Assembly (NCBI RefSeq): GCF_003311635.1
Contig: NZ_QEXL01000022.1
Coordinates: 1-35,528 of the forward strand
DNA from: Novacetimonas cocois
GTDB lineage: Bacteria > Pseudomonadota > Alphaproteobacteria > Acetobacterales > Acetobacteraceae
Length of the DNA: 35,528 nt
Direction: 5' to 3'
Each line of letters begins with the position of its first letter. Within the stretch, counting starts at the first letter, position 1. This document shows, piece by piece, positions 1 through 8,656 of the stretch. Position numbers and translations under genes: made by a program. Under the pieces are notes generated by a model. It was given only the letters and a program-made list of their open reading frames with translations. It was not told the DNA's origin and did not search any database.

Positions 1-64
1 AAGTTACCAGTCACAATCCTCAATCATAAGGCGGCCTCAAACGGCCGGTTACGCTGTGACTGCT

Positions 65-469
65 ATGCGGATCAAGCATACGATCCGGCTACCGGCTGAT
101 CTTAGCGCAAAATTAGCCGATTACGCTGCTCGCAAGAAGGTGCCGCAGGCACTGATCGTGGAGACGGCCTTGGCATCGTTCCTGTCGCCGGATGGACCCG
201 AACGGCTGGAAGCGGCGTTGGCCCGGCGACTGGACCGGATGACGCGGCAGCTGGAGCGCATGGAGCGAAGAGTCACGATCTCGAACGAATCATTGGCCGT
301 GTTCGTGCGGTTCTGGCTTACCAGCACACCGCCGTTGCCCGACGCGGCTTTGGCTGCGGCGCAGAGCAAGGGGCGCGAGCGCTATGATGGATTTATCGAG
401 GCCGTCGGACGTAGGCTCGCAAGAGGGAAGATGCTGGACGACGAGGTAAGAGCAGATTTGAAATCGTAA
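65..469 (+). CDS. CopG-like ribbon-helix-helix protein of the trb cluster
   Basis: A 134-residue protein whose first 45 residues (RIKHTIRLPADLSAKLADY and on) look like a ribbon-helix-helix DNA-binding domain: a beta strand followed by two helices. The rest is Arg/Glu-rich helix, probably coiled coil. In alphaproteobacterial conjugation clusters a CopG-type gene normally sits between traG (virD4) and trbB, so it probably regulates transfer genes or marks that boundary. ATG at 65 was preferred to an in-frame GTG at 56; neither has a strong ribosome-binding site. Here it is separated from trbB by about 1.9 kb of opposite-strand genes, which is not the usual arrangement. The family call is good; the exact role is inferred. 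Confidence 0.8.
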   Translation: MRIKHTIRLPADLSAKLADYAARKKVPQALIVETALASFLSPDGPERLEAALARRLDRMTRQLERMERRVTISNESLAVFVRFWLTSTPPLPDAALAAAQSKGRERYDGFIEAVGRRLARGKMLDDEVRADLKS

Positions 470-520
470 ACATTAGATATGCGGTAGTAGAATAACCTCC
501 GTTTCCCAAAGTTTCTTTTC

Positions 521-531
521 CTTACATTGTG
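521..531. repeat. Left copy of 11-bp direct repeat CTTACATTGTG
   Basis: CTTACATTGTG occurs here and again at 1901-1911 in the same orientation. The two copies bracket the TIR-like gene closely: this one lies about 36 bp beyond its stop codon. The stretch from 470 to 566 holds no gene that I can support. Confidence 0.5.
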
Positions 532-566
532 TATTGGAAGTGGCTACTTTATAAAAATAATCGTCT

Positions 567-1868
567 TTATGAAAACCAATTTGCGCGTTGGGTCATATTA
601 TGACGATCGTAAATTTCGTTCATAAAACGAGAAATAATATCTTCTGCATTATCCAATTCTGTAATTTCTGTAGTATATTCTAGGCTATCGTAAGGGCATG
701 TTTTATTTTGAAGTGAAGGTGAGGATCTGTAATCGGGCAAGATCCACCCTTTAGTGCCGCCGATGGAGATTTCCCATTTAAGAGGAAAAGAAATCCCGAG
801 TGATTTTAAAAAATCAAGCTGAGACGCCAGCCCGTCTCGCAGCCCTTCTAAATTGAGATAAAGAAGTCTTGATGATTGCCTGCGTAGCATGTCGACGGTA
901 GCAGTGTCTCGAGACCATATTTCGCCTTCTCGATCGCATAGAACGATGGAAGTGATCTCCACATGGTCTGCATGATCACCAGCACGGATTGTTAATCCCT
1001 TCCCATAAGGGCTATCGCAATAACTTAAATTGGTTTGTCCAAATATCGGAAGGGGTTTTGTGACATTAAAGGCGCGTTCAAATATTTCCACATCACACTT
1101 TTTTTGGGAATAAACAGGTCGTAAAAATGTCCATGCCCAAAGTCCATTAGACCAGCGGGCGGGGAGGAGAGTATCCCGCGCTCCGGTCGCAGGATACATC
1201 TCTGCTATCGTATCGAACGGTCCGAGCAAAAGTCCACCCGGGCGCCCAATGTGCCATTTTTCAACGAACTCTTCAGGTTGAGTGTCATATGGTATATATA
1301 AATTTTGTTCGGATATTATAAGGGATAAAGCGTTTTTGAGAGTTTTTGTTAGATTTATCTTTTCATCATTTTTCTTTATTTTCCTATTCTCTATCGCCTT
1401 TCCGCAGTTATCTTCGCCAATGTTGAACTGGATAGGATGGCGCAAATGCCTTAAATCAAAGGGCAGGTCATATTCGGTAGGTTTGCCGTAATTTCCGTTC
1501 ATAACACAAATGATGCGTGCATCTGAAAGTTTTGCCAGAGCGTACCCATACTCAATGAGAACATTAGGGTTGGGTGTCTTTCTAGGACCTTCTCTTTCGT
1601 TTTTTGAACACGACTCTCCCACAAAAGTTAGGTCCGCTACAAAAATATCTGATTCAGAAATTTTTTCTAATATTGTTTGAACTATAGGAATGGTTCCTCC
1701 ACGACCTTTAGTGTCGCTGTCGATAACAACATCCGTTCGGTGAGCTTCTTCTACAATCAAATCTGTGGAAATTTCCTTCGCGGCTTGCTTTAAAGCTTCC
1801 TCTATAAATGACTTGCCGTATTGGGTGGGGATATCCGATTGCCAAGAAAAAAATACATTTATTCCCAA
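567..1868 (-). CDS. TIR-like (FSWQSD-type) putative defence effector
   Basis: A 433-residue protein. The N-terminal 150 residues carry VFFSWQSD (5-12), DIFVADLTFVGE (74-85), NPNVLIEYGYA (100-110) and LPFDLRH (135-141). This pattern is seen in TIR-like or nucleoside-deoxyribosyltransferase-like Rossmann domains of bacterial immunity proteins. Glu106 in the NVLIE motif would be the candidate catalytic glutamate of an NAD-consuming enzyme. Residues 200-433 have no fold I recognise and may sense or bind a ligand. The start is TTG, with GGAG eight bases upstream; the upstream in-frame ATG leads straight to a stop. The gene is clearly AT-rich against the GC-rich trb genes, which suggests recent transfer. 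It lies 23 bp downstream of the HU-like gene and is probably co-transcribed. Domain call fair; defence role inferred. Confidence 0.65.
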   Translation of the reverse strand: MGINVFFSWQSDIPTQYGKSFIEEALKQAAKEISTDLIVEEAHRTDVVIDSDTKGRGGTIPIVQTILEKISESDIFVADLTFVGESCSKNEREGPRKTPNPNVLIEYGYALAKLSDARIICVMNGNYGKPTEYDLPFDLRHLRHPIQFNIGEDNCGKAIENRKIKKNDEKINLTKTLKNALSLIISEQNLYIPYDTQPEEFVEKWHIGRPGGLLLGPFDTIAEMYPATGARDTLLPARWSNGLWAWTFLRPVYSQKKCDVEIFERAFNVTKPLPIFGQTNLSYCDSPYGKGLTIRAGDHADHVEITSIVLCDREGEIWSRDTATVDMLRRQSSRLLYLNLEGLRDGLASQLDFLKSLGISFPLKWEISIGGTKGWILPDYRSSPSLQNKTCPYDSLEYTTEITELDNAEDIISRFMNEIYDRHNMTQRANWFS

Positions 1869-1891
1869 TATATTTACTCCATCTTTCTAAT

Positions 1892-2170
1892 TTATATATT
1901 CTTACATTGTGCTTTTAGCACCGGACTGGCCTTGAAACGCACGGTCTTGCCAGCCTTGACCTTCACAGGCTCACCGGTGCGGGGATTGAGCGCCTTCCGG
2001 GCCTTGGTCTTGTGGACCGTGAACGTCCCGAAGGACGGCAGCGTGAACCCGCCCTCCTGCTTCAGCTCGGCGACAATAGCCCCGACCAGATCATCGGCGG
2101 CCTTGGTGGCGGCAACGCCGGTGCAGGCAAGGGAATCCTGAAGAACAGCGGCAATGAAGGCTTTGCTCAT
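1892..2170 (-). CDS. HU/IHF-like DNA-binding protein
   Basis: A 92-residue protein starting MSKAFIAAVLQDSLA. It shows the HU signature: GFTLPSFGTFTVHKTKARKA, then NPRTGEPVKVKAGKTVRFK and a terminal PVLKA segment. HU dimers bend DNA without strong sequence specificity. ATG at 2170 was chosen over a 28-residue upstream extension that does not resemble HU. The last codons (QCKNI) run into the AT-rich sequence that belongs to the downstream TIR-like insert, so the C-terminus may have been altered at the junction. It is transcribed away from trbB and toward the TIR-like gene, 23 bp apart. It could be a housekeeping-type HU carried by the element or a partner of the effector; the sequence does not decide. 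Confidence 0.85.
   Translation of the reverse strand: MSKAFIAAVLQDSLACTGVAATKAADDLVGAIVAELKQEGGFTLPSFGTFTVHKTKARKALNPRTGEPVKVKAGKTVRFKASPVLKAQCKNI
1901..1911. repeat. Right copy of 11-bp direct repeat CTTACATTGTG
   Basis: Exact match to 521-531. It overlaps the last codons of the HU-like gene and lies about 32 bp upstream of the TTG start of the TIR-like gene, exactly where composition changes from GC-rich to AT-rich. Confidence 0.5.
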
Positions 2171-2383
2171 GCGGGCGCAGGTCCGTGTCGTGGTCGATTC
2201 CAGAAAACGGTAGCAGCGCCCTGTCGCCCCGTCACCGCCCAAACGGCGACACACCCCTATGCAAGTTCTTCTATCCCGGCGCCCTACGGCCCCAGAGACT
2301 TGTTGCGCTGGCGTGTCGCTGCCTCTTTCTAATCAACCCCGCTGATCAACCGCCTCTCACGGGAGGCCAATCACGGGTTTCCG

Positions 2384-3352
2384 ATGACCATTGCGCCTTT
2401 CCGCTCTGAAGCCGTCGCCCGAGGCACGCGCATGCTGCGCACCGCCCTGGGTTCGGCCATTGCCGGTCATCTCGACGATCCTTCGATCGTCGAGGTGATG
2501 CTCAATCCCGACGGTCGATTGTGGATCGACCGGCTCGCGGGCGGGATGGAGGATACCGGCATGCGGATCGCGCCCGCCGACGCCGAGCGCATTGTCCGCC
2601 TGGTCGCCCATCATGTCGGCGTCGAGGTGCATCCCGGCCGCCCGCGCGTTTCCGCCGAACTGCCGGGAAGCGGGGAGCGGTTCGAAGGGTTGGTGCCCCC
2701 GGTGGTGGCCGCACCCTGCTTTGCCATCCGGCGTCCGGCGGTCGCGGTGTTCTCGCTCGACGGTTACGTGGCTGCCGGGATCATGACCGCCGCACAGGCC
2801 GCGTTTCTGCGCCGCGGCGTCGCCGAGCGGCAGAACATCCTGGTCGCCGGCGGCACCTCCACCGGCAAGACCACGCTGGTCAACGCCCTGCTGGCCGAGA
2901 TCGCGCAGACCGGTGACCGGGTGGTGCTGATCGAGGACACCCGCGAACTGCAATGCGCGGCCCCCAATCTGGTCGCCCTGCGCACCAGGGACGGCGCGGC
3001 CTCGCTCTCCGACCTGGTGCGCTCGTCGCTGCGCCTGCGCCCCGACCGGATTCCGATCGGTGAGGTGCGTGGCGCCGAAGCGCTCGACCTGCTCAAGGCC
3101 TGGGGCACCGGCCATCCCGGAGGCGTGGGCACCCTGCACGCTGGGTCGGCGATCGGTGCCCTGCGCCGGCTGGAGCAACTGATCCAGGAAGCCGTCGTCA
3201 CCGTGCCGCGCGCCCTGATCGCAGAGACCATCGACGTGATCACGGTGCTGTCCGGGCGCGGCAGTGCGCGCCGGCTGGCCGAACTCGCCACCGTCCAGGG
3301 CCTGACCCCGGACGGGGACTACATTCTCACCCCCGCCGGAGATCCGTCATGA
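2384..3352 (+). CDS. trbB: P-type conjugative transfer ATPase TrbB (VirB11-like)
   Basis: A 322-residue secretion ATPase of the VirB11/GspE class. It forms a hexameric ring at the inner face of the membrane and powers pilus assembly and substrate transfer. Walker A is GGTSTGKT at residues 156-163, followed by the [10 protein letters not shown] segment (Asp/Glu box), a [12 protein letters not shown] Walker B region and the GTLHAGSA His box. Length is normal for TrbB. The ATG at 2384 has GGGAGG about 17 bp upstream, somewhat far. This is the first gene of a tightly packed operon: its stop overlaps the ATG of trbC in an ATGA. A promoter probably lies in 2171-2383, shared with the divergent HU-like gene. 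Confidence 0.95.
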   Translation: MTIAPFRSEAVARGTRMLRTALGSAIAGHLDDPSIVEVMLNPDGRLWIDRLAGGMEDTGMRIAPADAERIVRLVAHHVGVEVHPGRPRVSAELPGSGERFEGLVPPVVAAPCFAIRRPAVAVFSLDGYVAAGIMTAAQAAFLRRGVAERQNILVAGGTSTGKTTLVNALLAEIAQTGDRVVLIEDTRELQCAAPNLVALRTRDGAASLSDLVRSSLRLRPDRIPIGEVRGAEALDLLKAWGTGHPGGVGTLHAGSAIGALRRLEQLIQEAVVTVPRALIAETIDVITVLSGRGSARRLAELATVQGLTPDGDYILTPAGDPS

Positions 3353-3675
3353 CCAGCATGATCGCCCTGCGCCGTCGCTTTGCCGTGGCCGGCGCCATTC
3401 TCTCGCTCGCCCTGCTGTCGGCTCCGGCCTACGCCGCCGGTTCGAGCATGCCATGGGAGGAACCGCTCAACCAGATCCTGGAAAGTGTGCAGGGGCCGGT
3501 GGCCAAGATCATCTCGGTGATCATCATCACCGTCACCGGCCTGACCCTGGCCTTCGGGGAAACCTCGGGCGGGTTCCGCCGCCTGATCCAGATCGTCTTT
3601 GGCCTGTCGATTGCCTTTGCCGCGTCCAGCTTCTTCCTGTCCTTCTTCTCCTTCTCGGGCGGGGCGCTGATCTGA
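3349..3675 (+). CDS. trbC: Pilin-like TrbC (VirB2-like)
   Basis: A 108-residue prepilin-like protein. A signal peptide (residues 1-29, ending PAYAA) is followed by a mature region with two hydrophobic segments (about 50-68 and 80-105). This fits the conjugative pilin TrbC/VirB2, which is processed and assembled into the transfer pilus. The start overlaps the trbB stop (ATGA) and its stop overlaps the ATG of trbD, so the three are translationally coupled. Confidence 0.93.
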   Translation: MTSMIALRRRFAVAGAILSLALLSAPAYAAGSSMPWEEPLNQILESVQGPVAKIISVIIITVTGLTLAFGETSGGFRRLIQIVFGLSIAFAASSFFLSFFSFSGGALI

Positions 3676-3941
3676 TGGAGCCCGACAGCATCCCCGGCTT
3701 CACCGCCCCGGTGCATCGCGCCCTGATCGAGCCGATCCTGCTCGGCGGTGCGCCGCGCACGGTGGCGATCGTCAACGGCACGCTGGCGGCGGCAATCGGG
3801 CTCGGCCTGCGGCTCTGGATTGTGGGCGGGGTCTTCTGGCTGGTCGGCCATCTCGCCGCCGTCTGGGCTGCGAAGCGCGATCCCGCCTTCGTCGACGTGG
3901 TGCGCCGTCACCTGCGCTATCCCACCCATCTGGTCGGGTGA
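3675..3941 (+). CDS. trbD: TrbD (VirB3-like inner-membrane protein)
   Basis: An 88-residue protein beginning MEPDSIPGFTAPVHRALIEP, typical of TrbD/VirB3. One or two membrane segments (about 28-58, GTLAAAIGLGLRLWIVGG and following) precede a basic tail (VVRRHLRYPTHLVG). VirB3 proteins work with the VirB4 ATPase encoded next. The real start is the ATG overlapping the trbC stop; an open frame extends further upstream but is only the shadow of trbC. Confidence 0.92.
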   Translation: MEPDSIPGFTAPVHRALIEPILLGGAPRTVAIVNGTLAAAIGLGLRLWIVGGVFWLVGHLAAVWAAKRDPAFVDVVRRHLRYPTHLVG

Positions 3942-3948
3942 GGGCGTC

Positions 3949-6375
3949 ATGATGAACCTCGCCGAATATCGCCATCGCCGCGATCGCCTCGCCGATTTCC
4001 TGCCCTGGGCGGCGCTGGTCGCCGAGGGCGTGGTGCTGAACAAGGATGGTGCCTTCCAGCGCATCGCCCGCTTTCGCGGTCCGGACCTGGAGTCCTCGAC
4101 CGCGTCCGAACTGGTCGCCATCACGTCACGGCTGAACAATGCCCTGCGCCGGTTGGGCTCCGGCTGGGCGCTCTTCGTCGAAGCGCAACGCCGCCCGGCA
4201 CGGGGCTATCCGTCTGGCCCGTTCCCCGATCCCGCCTCCGAACTGGTCGACGCCGAACGCCGGGCACAGTTCGAGGAAGAGGGCGCGCATTACGAGAGCC
4301 ATTATTTCCTCACCCTGGTCTGGCTGCCGCCAGCGGACGATGCCGCCCGTGCGGAAGCCTGGCTCTACGAGAACCGCGCCCGTGGTGGTTCGGACTGGCG
4401 GGCGGTGGTCGCAGGCTTCATCGACCAGACCGACCGGGTGCTGGCGTTGCTCGACGGCTTCATGCCCGAGGCCGATTGGCTCGATGACGGCGAGACCCTG
4501 ACCTATCTCCATTCCTGTATCTCCACGCGCCTGCAGCGCGTCCGGGTGCCGGAAATTCCGATGCACCTCGACGCGATCCTGGTCGACGAGGAACTGACCG
4601 GCGGACTGGAGCCGCGCCTGGGTGACGCCCATCTGCGCACGCTCACCGTGACCGGCTTTCCGACCCAGACCTGGCCGGGGCTGCTGGACGAACTGAACCG
4701 GCTGGCCTTTCCTTATCGCTGGTCGACGCGGGCGATCTGCCTCGACCGCACCGATGCGACCAGGGTGCTGGGCCGGATCCGGCGGCAATGGTTCGCCAAA
4801 CGCAAATCGATCATGGCCATCCTCAAGGAGGTGATGACCAACGAGGCGTCGGTGCTGGTGGATTCCGACGCCGCCAACAAGGCGGCCGACGCCGATGCCG
4901 CTTTGCAGGAACTCGGCACCGACCAGGTCGGGCAGGCCTATGTCACCGCCACCGTCACGGTCTGGGACGAGGATCCGGCCGTCGCCGCTGACCGGCTGCG
5001 ACTGGTCGAGAAGACGATCCAGAGCCGCGACTTCACCTGCATGCGTGAGACGGTGAACGCCATAGAGGCCTGGTTCGGCAGTCTGCCGGGCCATGTCTAC
5101 GCCAATGTCCGCCAGCCCTGCGTCTCGACCCTGAATCTCGCCCATATGATCCCGCTCTCCGCCGTCTGGGCGGGGCCGGAGCGGGACGGGCATTTCGATG
5201 CGCCACCGCTGTTCTATGCCCGCACCGAGGGTTCGACCCCGTTCCGCTTTGCACTCCACGTCGGCGATGTCGGCCACACGCTGATCGCCGGGCCGACGGG
5301 TGCCGGCAAGTCCGTGCTGCTGGCCTTCATGGCGATGCAGTTTCGTCGCTACGCCGGCGCCCGGATATTCGCCTTCGATTTCGGTGGCTCGATCCGCGCG
5401 GCCACGCTGGCGATGGGCGGGGACTGGCACGATCTTGGCGGCGCGCTGGCGCAGGACGGGAACGATTCCGTCGCGTTGCAGCCGCTGGCGCGGATCGACG
5501 AGCCGGGCGAACGGGCCTGGGCGGCGGAATGGGTAGCGACCCTGCTGGAGCGTGAGGGCGTCACCGTCGTCCCCGACCTCAAGGACCATCTGTGGTCGGC
5601 GCTGACCTCGCTGGCCTCGGCCCCGGTCGCAGAACGCACGCTCACCGGCCTGTCGGCGCTGCTCCAGTCGCTTGCGCTGAAGCAGGCCCTCCAACCCTAT
5701 TGCGTTGGCGGTCCGTGGGGCAGCCTGCTCGACGCCGAGCATGAGCGTCTGGGTGTCGCCGATATCCAGTCTTTCGAGATCGAGGGGCTGATCGGCTCGG
5801 GTGCGGCGTCCGCCGTGCTGTCCTATCTGTTCCACCGCATCGAGGACCGCTTCGACGGCAGCCCGACGCTGCTGATCATTGATGAGGGCTGGCTGGCGCT
5901 GGACGATCGCGCTTTCGCCGGACAACTCCGGGAATGGCTGAAGACGCTGCGCAAGAAGAACGCGTCCGTCATCTTCGCCACCCAGTCGCTGGCCGATATC
6001 GACGCCAGCCCGATCGCGCCAGCGCTGATCGAAAGCTGTCCGACACGGGTGTTCCTGCCCAACGACCGGGCGCTGGAGCCGCAGATCACCGCGATCTATC
6101 GTCGCTTCGGGCTGAACGACCGCCAGATCGAGATCCTCAGCCGGGCGACGCCCAAGCGTGACTATTACTGCCAGTCCCGGCGCGGAAACCGACTGTTCGA
6201 TCTCGGCCTCTCCGAGGTGGCGCTGGCCTTCACCGCCGCATCTTCGCCCGACGACCAGGCCGCCATCGACCGGATCTTCGCCCGGCATGGGCGCGACGGG
6301 TTTGCGGCTGCCTGGCTGGCGCACAGGGGTGTCGAGTGGGCGGTGGAGATGCTCAAGCCGGGAGGATCGTCATGA
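3949..6375 (+). CDS. trbE: Conjugal transfer ATPase TrbE (VirB4-like)
   Basis: An 808-residue VirB4-family ATPase, which drives assembly of the conjugative channel. It begins MMNLAEYRHRRDRLADFLPW, as TrbE proteins do. Walker A GPTGAGKS is at residues 448-455 and Walker B LLIIDEGWLAL at 641-651. The motif SVIFATQSLADI lies shortly after. Length is normal. An upstream open frame overlapping trbD was rejected as the start because it does not resemble TrbE. The gene starts 7 bp after trbD and its stop overlaps trbJ (ATGA). Confidence 0.96.
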   Translation: MMNLAEYRHRRDRLADFLPWAALVAEGVVLNKDGAFQRIARFRGPDLESSTASELVAITSRLNNALRRLGSGWALFVEAQRRPARGYPSGPFPDPASELVDAERRAQFEEEGAHYESHYFLTLVWLPPADDAARAEAWLYENRARGGSDWRAVVAGFIDQTDRVLALLDGFMPEADWLDDGETLTYLHSCISTRLQRVRVPEIPMHLDAILVDEELTGGLEPRLGDAHLRTLTVTGFPTQTWPGLLDELNRLAFPYRWSTRAICLDRTDATRVLGRIRRQWFAKRKSIMAILKEVMTNEASVLVDSDAANKAADADAALQELGTDQVGQAYVTATVTVWDEDPAVAADRLRLVEKTIQSRDFTCMRETVNAIEAWFGSLPGHVYANVRQPCVSTLNLAHMIPLSAVWAGPERDGHFDAPPLFYARTEGSTPFRFALHVGDVGHTLIAGPTGAGKSVLLAFMAMQFRRYAGARIFAFDFGGSIRAATLAMGGDWHDLGGALAQDGNDSVALQPLARIDEPGERAWAAEWVATLLEREGVTVVPDLKDHLWSALTSLASAPVAERTLTGLSALLQSLALKQALQPYCVGGPWGSLLDAEHERLGVADIQSFEIEGLIGSGAASAVLSYLFHRIEDRFDGSPTLLIIDEGWLALDDRAFAGQLREWLKTLRKKNASVIFATQSLADIDASPIAPALIESCPTRVFLPNDRALEPQITAIYRRFGLNDRQIEILSRATPKRDYYCQSRRGNRLFDLGLSEVALAFTAASSPDDQAAIDRIFARHGRDGFAAAWLAHRGVEWAVEMLKPGGSS

Positions 6376-7118
6376 AAAAGAGTCTGACAAGAAAATCGGC
6401 TTTCCTGTTCGGCGCTGGCCTGGTGCTGCCGTTTGCCAGGAGCGCGCCGGCCCATGCGCAATGGGCGGTCTATGACGCGGCCAATCATGTGCAGAGCGTC
6501 CTGATGGCGGCGCGGGAATTGCAGCAGGTCAATCAGCAGGCGCAGAGCCTGCTCAACGAGGCGACCATGCTGGAGAACCAGGCCCGCAATCTCGCCACTC
6601 TGCCGCTCTCGGTGCTCGCACCGCTGGAGCAATCAATCCAGCAGACCGAGCAGATCGTCGGCCAGGCGCAGGGGCTTTCCTACAACCTGACCAGCATCGA
6701 TCAGGCCTTCACCCAGACCTATCCCCAGGCGCTGGGTAGTCCGACCTCAGCGGCGCAGATGACCGCCGATGCCCAGACGCGATGGCAGAACGCGCGGGGC
6801 GCCTATCAGGACGGGCTGCGGGTGCAGACCGGCGCGGTGCAGAATCTTGATGCCACGCGCAGCCAGATCGACAGTCTGGTGACGTCGAGCCAGTCCGCGA
6901 CCGGCGCCTTGCAGGCCGCGCAATCAGGCAACCAGCTCTCAGCCCTCCAGACGCGCCAGCTTGCCGACCTCACCGCCGTCGTTACGGCGATGGGCCGCGC
7001 CCAGGCGCTGGAAGGCGCCCGTCAGGTCGAGGGCGAGGAGCAGGGCCGCGCCCAGCTCGCGAACTTCCTCGATTACGGCGCCGGCTACACGCCCGGCACC
7101 GCGCAGATGTTCCACTGA
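6372..7118 (+). CDS. trbJ: TrbJ (VirB5-like periplasmic protein)
   Basis: A 248-residue secreted protein. The signal peptide spans residues 1-30 (MKKSLTRKSAFLFGAG to AHAQ). The mature part is rich in Gln, Ala and Leu with long amphipathic helices, as in TrbJ/VirB5, which sits at or near the pilus tip and helps contact with the recipient. The segment WAVYDAANHVQSVLMAAREL is characteristic. ATG at 6372 overlaps the trbE stop; its stop overlaps the start of trbK. Confidence 0.92.
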   Translation: MKKSLTRKSAFLFGAGLVLPFARSAPAHAQWAVYDAANHVQSVLMAARELQQVNQQAQSLLNEATMLENQARNLATLPLSVLAPLEQSIQQTEQIVGQAQGLSYNLTSIDQAFTQTYPQALGSPTSAAQMTADAQTRWQNARGAYQDGLRVQTGAVQNLDATRSQIDSLVTSSQSATGALQAAQSGNQLSALQTRQLADLTAVVTAMGRAQALEGARQVEGEEQGRAQLANFLDYGAGYTPGTAQMFH

Positions 7119-7390
7119 TGCGCCCGTTCCGTCTCTCCCTGCCGATCGTCTTCCGGCTCGTGGCCGTCGGGCTGGTCGTTCTGATCCTGGTCGCCGCCAG
7201 CCTGCATCTCCGGCACGTCCCCCATGACGTCGGTGTGCCCGATCTCGGGCCGCCGGGATCGCGTGACCGGTTGGCCACCGGTCTGGCGCGCTGCCAGGCG
7301 CTCGGCATGAAGGCTGACGGCGATCCGGCCTGTGCTGCGATCTGGGCCGAGAACCGCAAGCGCTTCTTCGCGCCCGACGCGGCACGGTGA
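7118..7390 (+). CDS. trbK: TrbK-alt-type putative entry exclusion protein
   Basis: A 90-residue small protein with one N-terminal membrane segment (about residues 10-28) and a periplasmic tail. The tail contains DRLATGLARCQALG and CAAIWAENRKRFF, the paired-cysteine pattern of the TrbK-alt family annotated as putative entry exclusion. Exclusion proteins stop a cell that already carries the element from receiving it again. It lies between trbJ and trbL, the usual place in this cluster type, and overlaps the trbJ stop. The family placement is by motif and position; activity is inferred. Confidence 0.82.
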   Translation: MRPFRLSLPIVFRLVAVGLVVLILVAASLHLRHVPHDVGVPDLGPPGSRDRLATGLARCQALGMKADGDPACAAIWAENRKRFFAPDAAR

Positions 7391-7394
7391 CGCC

Positions 7395-8654
7395 ATGCAG
7401 CAGGGCACCGGCGTCATCGACAATTTCCTTGCCATCTTCACCCAGTATATCGATTCCGGGTTCGGTCTGGTGCAGGGCGACGTCCACTGGCTCGCCGGTA
7501 TGCTGATTGCGATCGACATCACGCTGGCCGGTCTGTTCTGGGCGCTGGCCCCGGATGAGGACGTGCTGGCGCGGCTGATCCGCAAGACCCTGTTCATCGG
7601 CCTGTTTGCCTTCATCATCGGCAATTTCAACGGGCTGGCACGGATCATCTATGAATCCTTCGCCGGGCTGGGCATCGAGGCCGGTGGCGGGCATCTTACT
7701 CAGGCGCAACTGCTCCAGCCGGGACGACTGGCGCAGGTCGGCATTGATGCCGGCAAGCCGATCCTGACCTCGATTTCTTCGCTGGTCGGTTTCGTCGCCA
7801 TCTTCAACAACGCGATCCAGATCGCCGTGTTGCTGATCGCCTGGCTGATCGTGGTCATCAGCTTCTTCGTCATGGCGATCCAGCTCTTCGTGGCGCTGAT
7901 CGAGTTCAAGCTGACCACGCTCGCAGGCTTCGTGCTGGTGCCCTTCGGTCTGTTCGGCCGCACCGCCTTCCTCGCCGAGAAGGTGCTGGGCAACGTCGTG
8001 TCGGCCGGGATCAAGGTTCTGATGCTGGCCGTCATCGTCGGCATTGGTTCGACGGTGTTCGGCCAGTTCACCAGTGGCTTCAACAACCCGCCGACCATCA
8101 ATGATGCGCTGACCCTGATCCTCGCGTCCTTGACGCTGCTCGGTCTGACCGTGTTCGGTCCGGCGCTGGCCAACGGGCTGATCGCCGGTGGTCCGCAACT
8201 GGGCGCGGGATCCGCTGTCGCCACGGCCGCCGGGGTCGTTGGTGCCGGTGTGGCCGCCGCATCAGGGGCCGGACTGGCTGTGGGAGCGGCGGCCGCCGCC
8301 GTGCGGGGCGGCGCTTTTGTCGCGGGTGGCACGACCGCCGCCTATCGGGCCGGCGGCGCGGCCGGTGTCGCCAAGGCCGGAATGTCCGCCGCCGCCAGCC
8401 CGTTGAGCAGGGCCGCAGCCAGTGTCCGCACCAGCTATCAGGCCGGCGGGGCTGCCGCGACCGGCGGGGCGGGTGGTGCGACCGCTTCTGGTGCTGGCGG
8501 TGGAGCAGGGGCGCCCGGCAAGCCGCCAGCCTGGGCCAACCGGATGCAGCGCAACAACCGGATCAGGGGCGGGGCGGACGCCGCCGCGCAGGCGATCAAG
8601 GGTGGCGACCGGCCCAGCGGTGGCCATGACGTCGATCTCTCGGAAGGAGAATAG
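7395..8654 (+). CDS. trbL: TrbL (VirB6-like polytopic membrane protein)
   Basis: A 419-residue inner-membrane channel component. It begins MQQGTGVIDNFLAIFTQYID and has about six hydrophobic segments between residues 30 and 270, as in VirB6/TrbL, which forms the translocation path. The C-terminal 150 residues are very rich in Ala and Gly and probably unstructured in the cytoplasm or periplasm, a common trait of TrbL. The ATG at 7395 follows the trbK stop by 4 bp; upstream in-frame codons belong to a shadow of trbK. Confidence 0.93.
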   Translation: MQQGTGVIDNFLAIFTQYIDSGFGLVQGDVHWLAGMLIAIDITLAGLFWALAPDEDVLARLIRKTLFIGLFAFIIGNFNGLARIIYESFAGLGIEAGGGHLTQAQLLQPGRLAQVGIDAGKPILTSISSLVGFVAIFNNAIQIAVLLIAWLIVVISFFVMAIQLFVALIEFKLTTLAGFVLVPFGLFGRTAFLAEKVLGNVVSAGIKVLMLAVIVGIGSTVFGQFTSGFNNPPTINDALTLILASLTLLGLTVFGPALANGLIAGGPQLGAGSAVATAAGVVGAGVAAASGAGLAVGAAAAAVRGGAFVAGGTTAAYRAGGAAGVAKAGMSAAASPLSRAAASVRTSYQAGGAAATGGAGGATASGAGGGAGAPGKPPAWANRMQRNNRIRGGADAAAQAIKGGDRPSGGHDVDLSEGE

Positions 8655-8656
8655 CC

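Noticed and set aside
1-99. Open frame from the first base ending with TGA at 97-99, possibly the end of traG/virD4
   Set aside because: Only 32 codons, its second half is a shadow of copG, and the residues do not clearly resemble a TraG C-terminus. Not reported as a gene.
4126-6324. 732-codon open frame antisense to trbE
   Set aside because: A composition artefact of GC-rich coding DNA. Its translation has no domain, while trbE on the other strand has full motifs.
6939-8198. 419-codon antisense frame across trbJ-trbL, and similar antisense frames at 2357-3178 and 9400-10290
   Set aside because: His/Arg/Asp/Gln-rich low-complexity translations, typical of shadows; the sense genes are certain.
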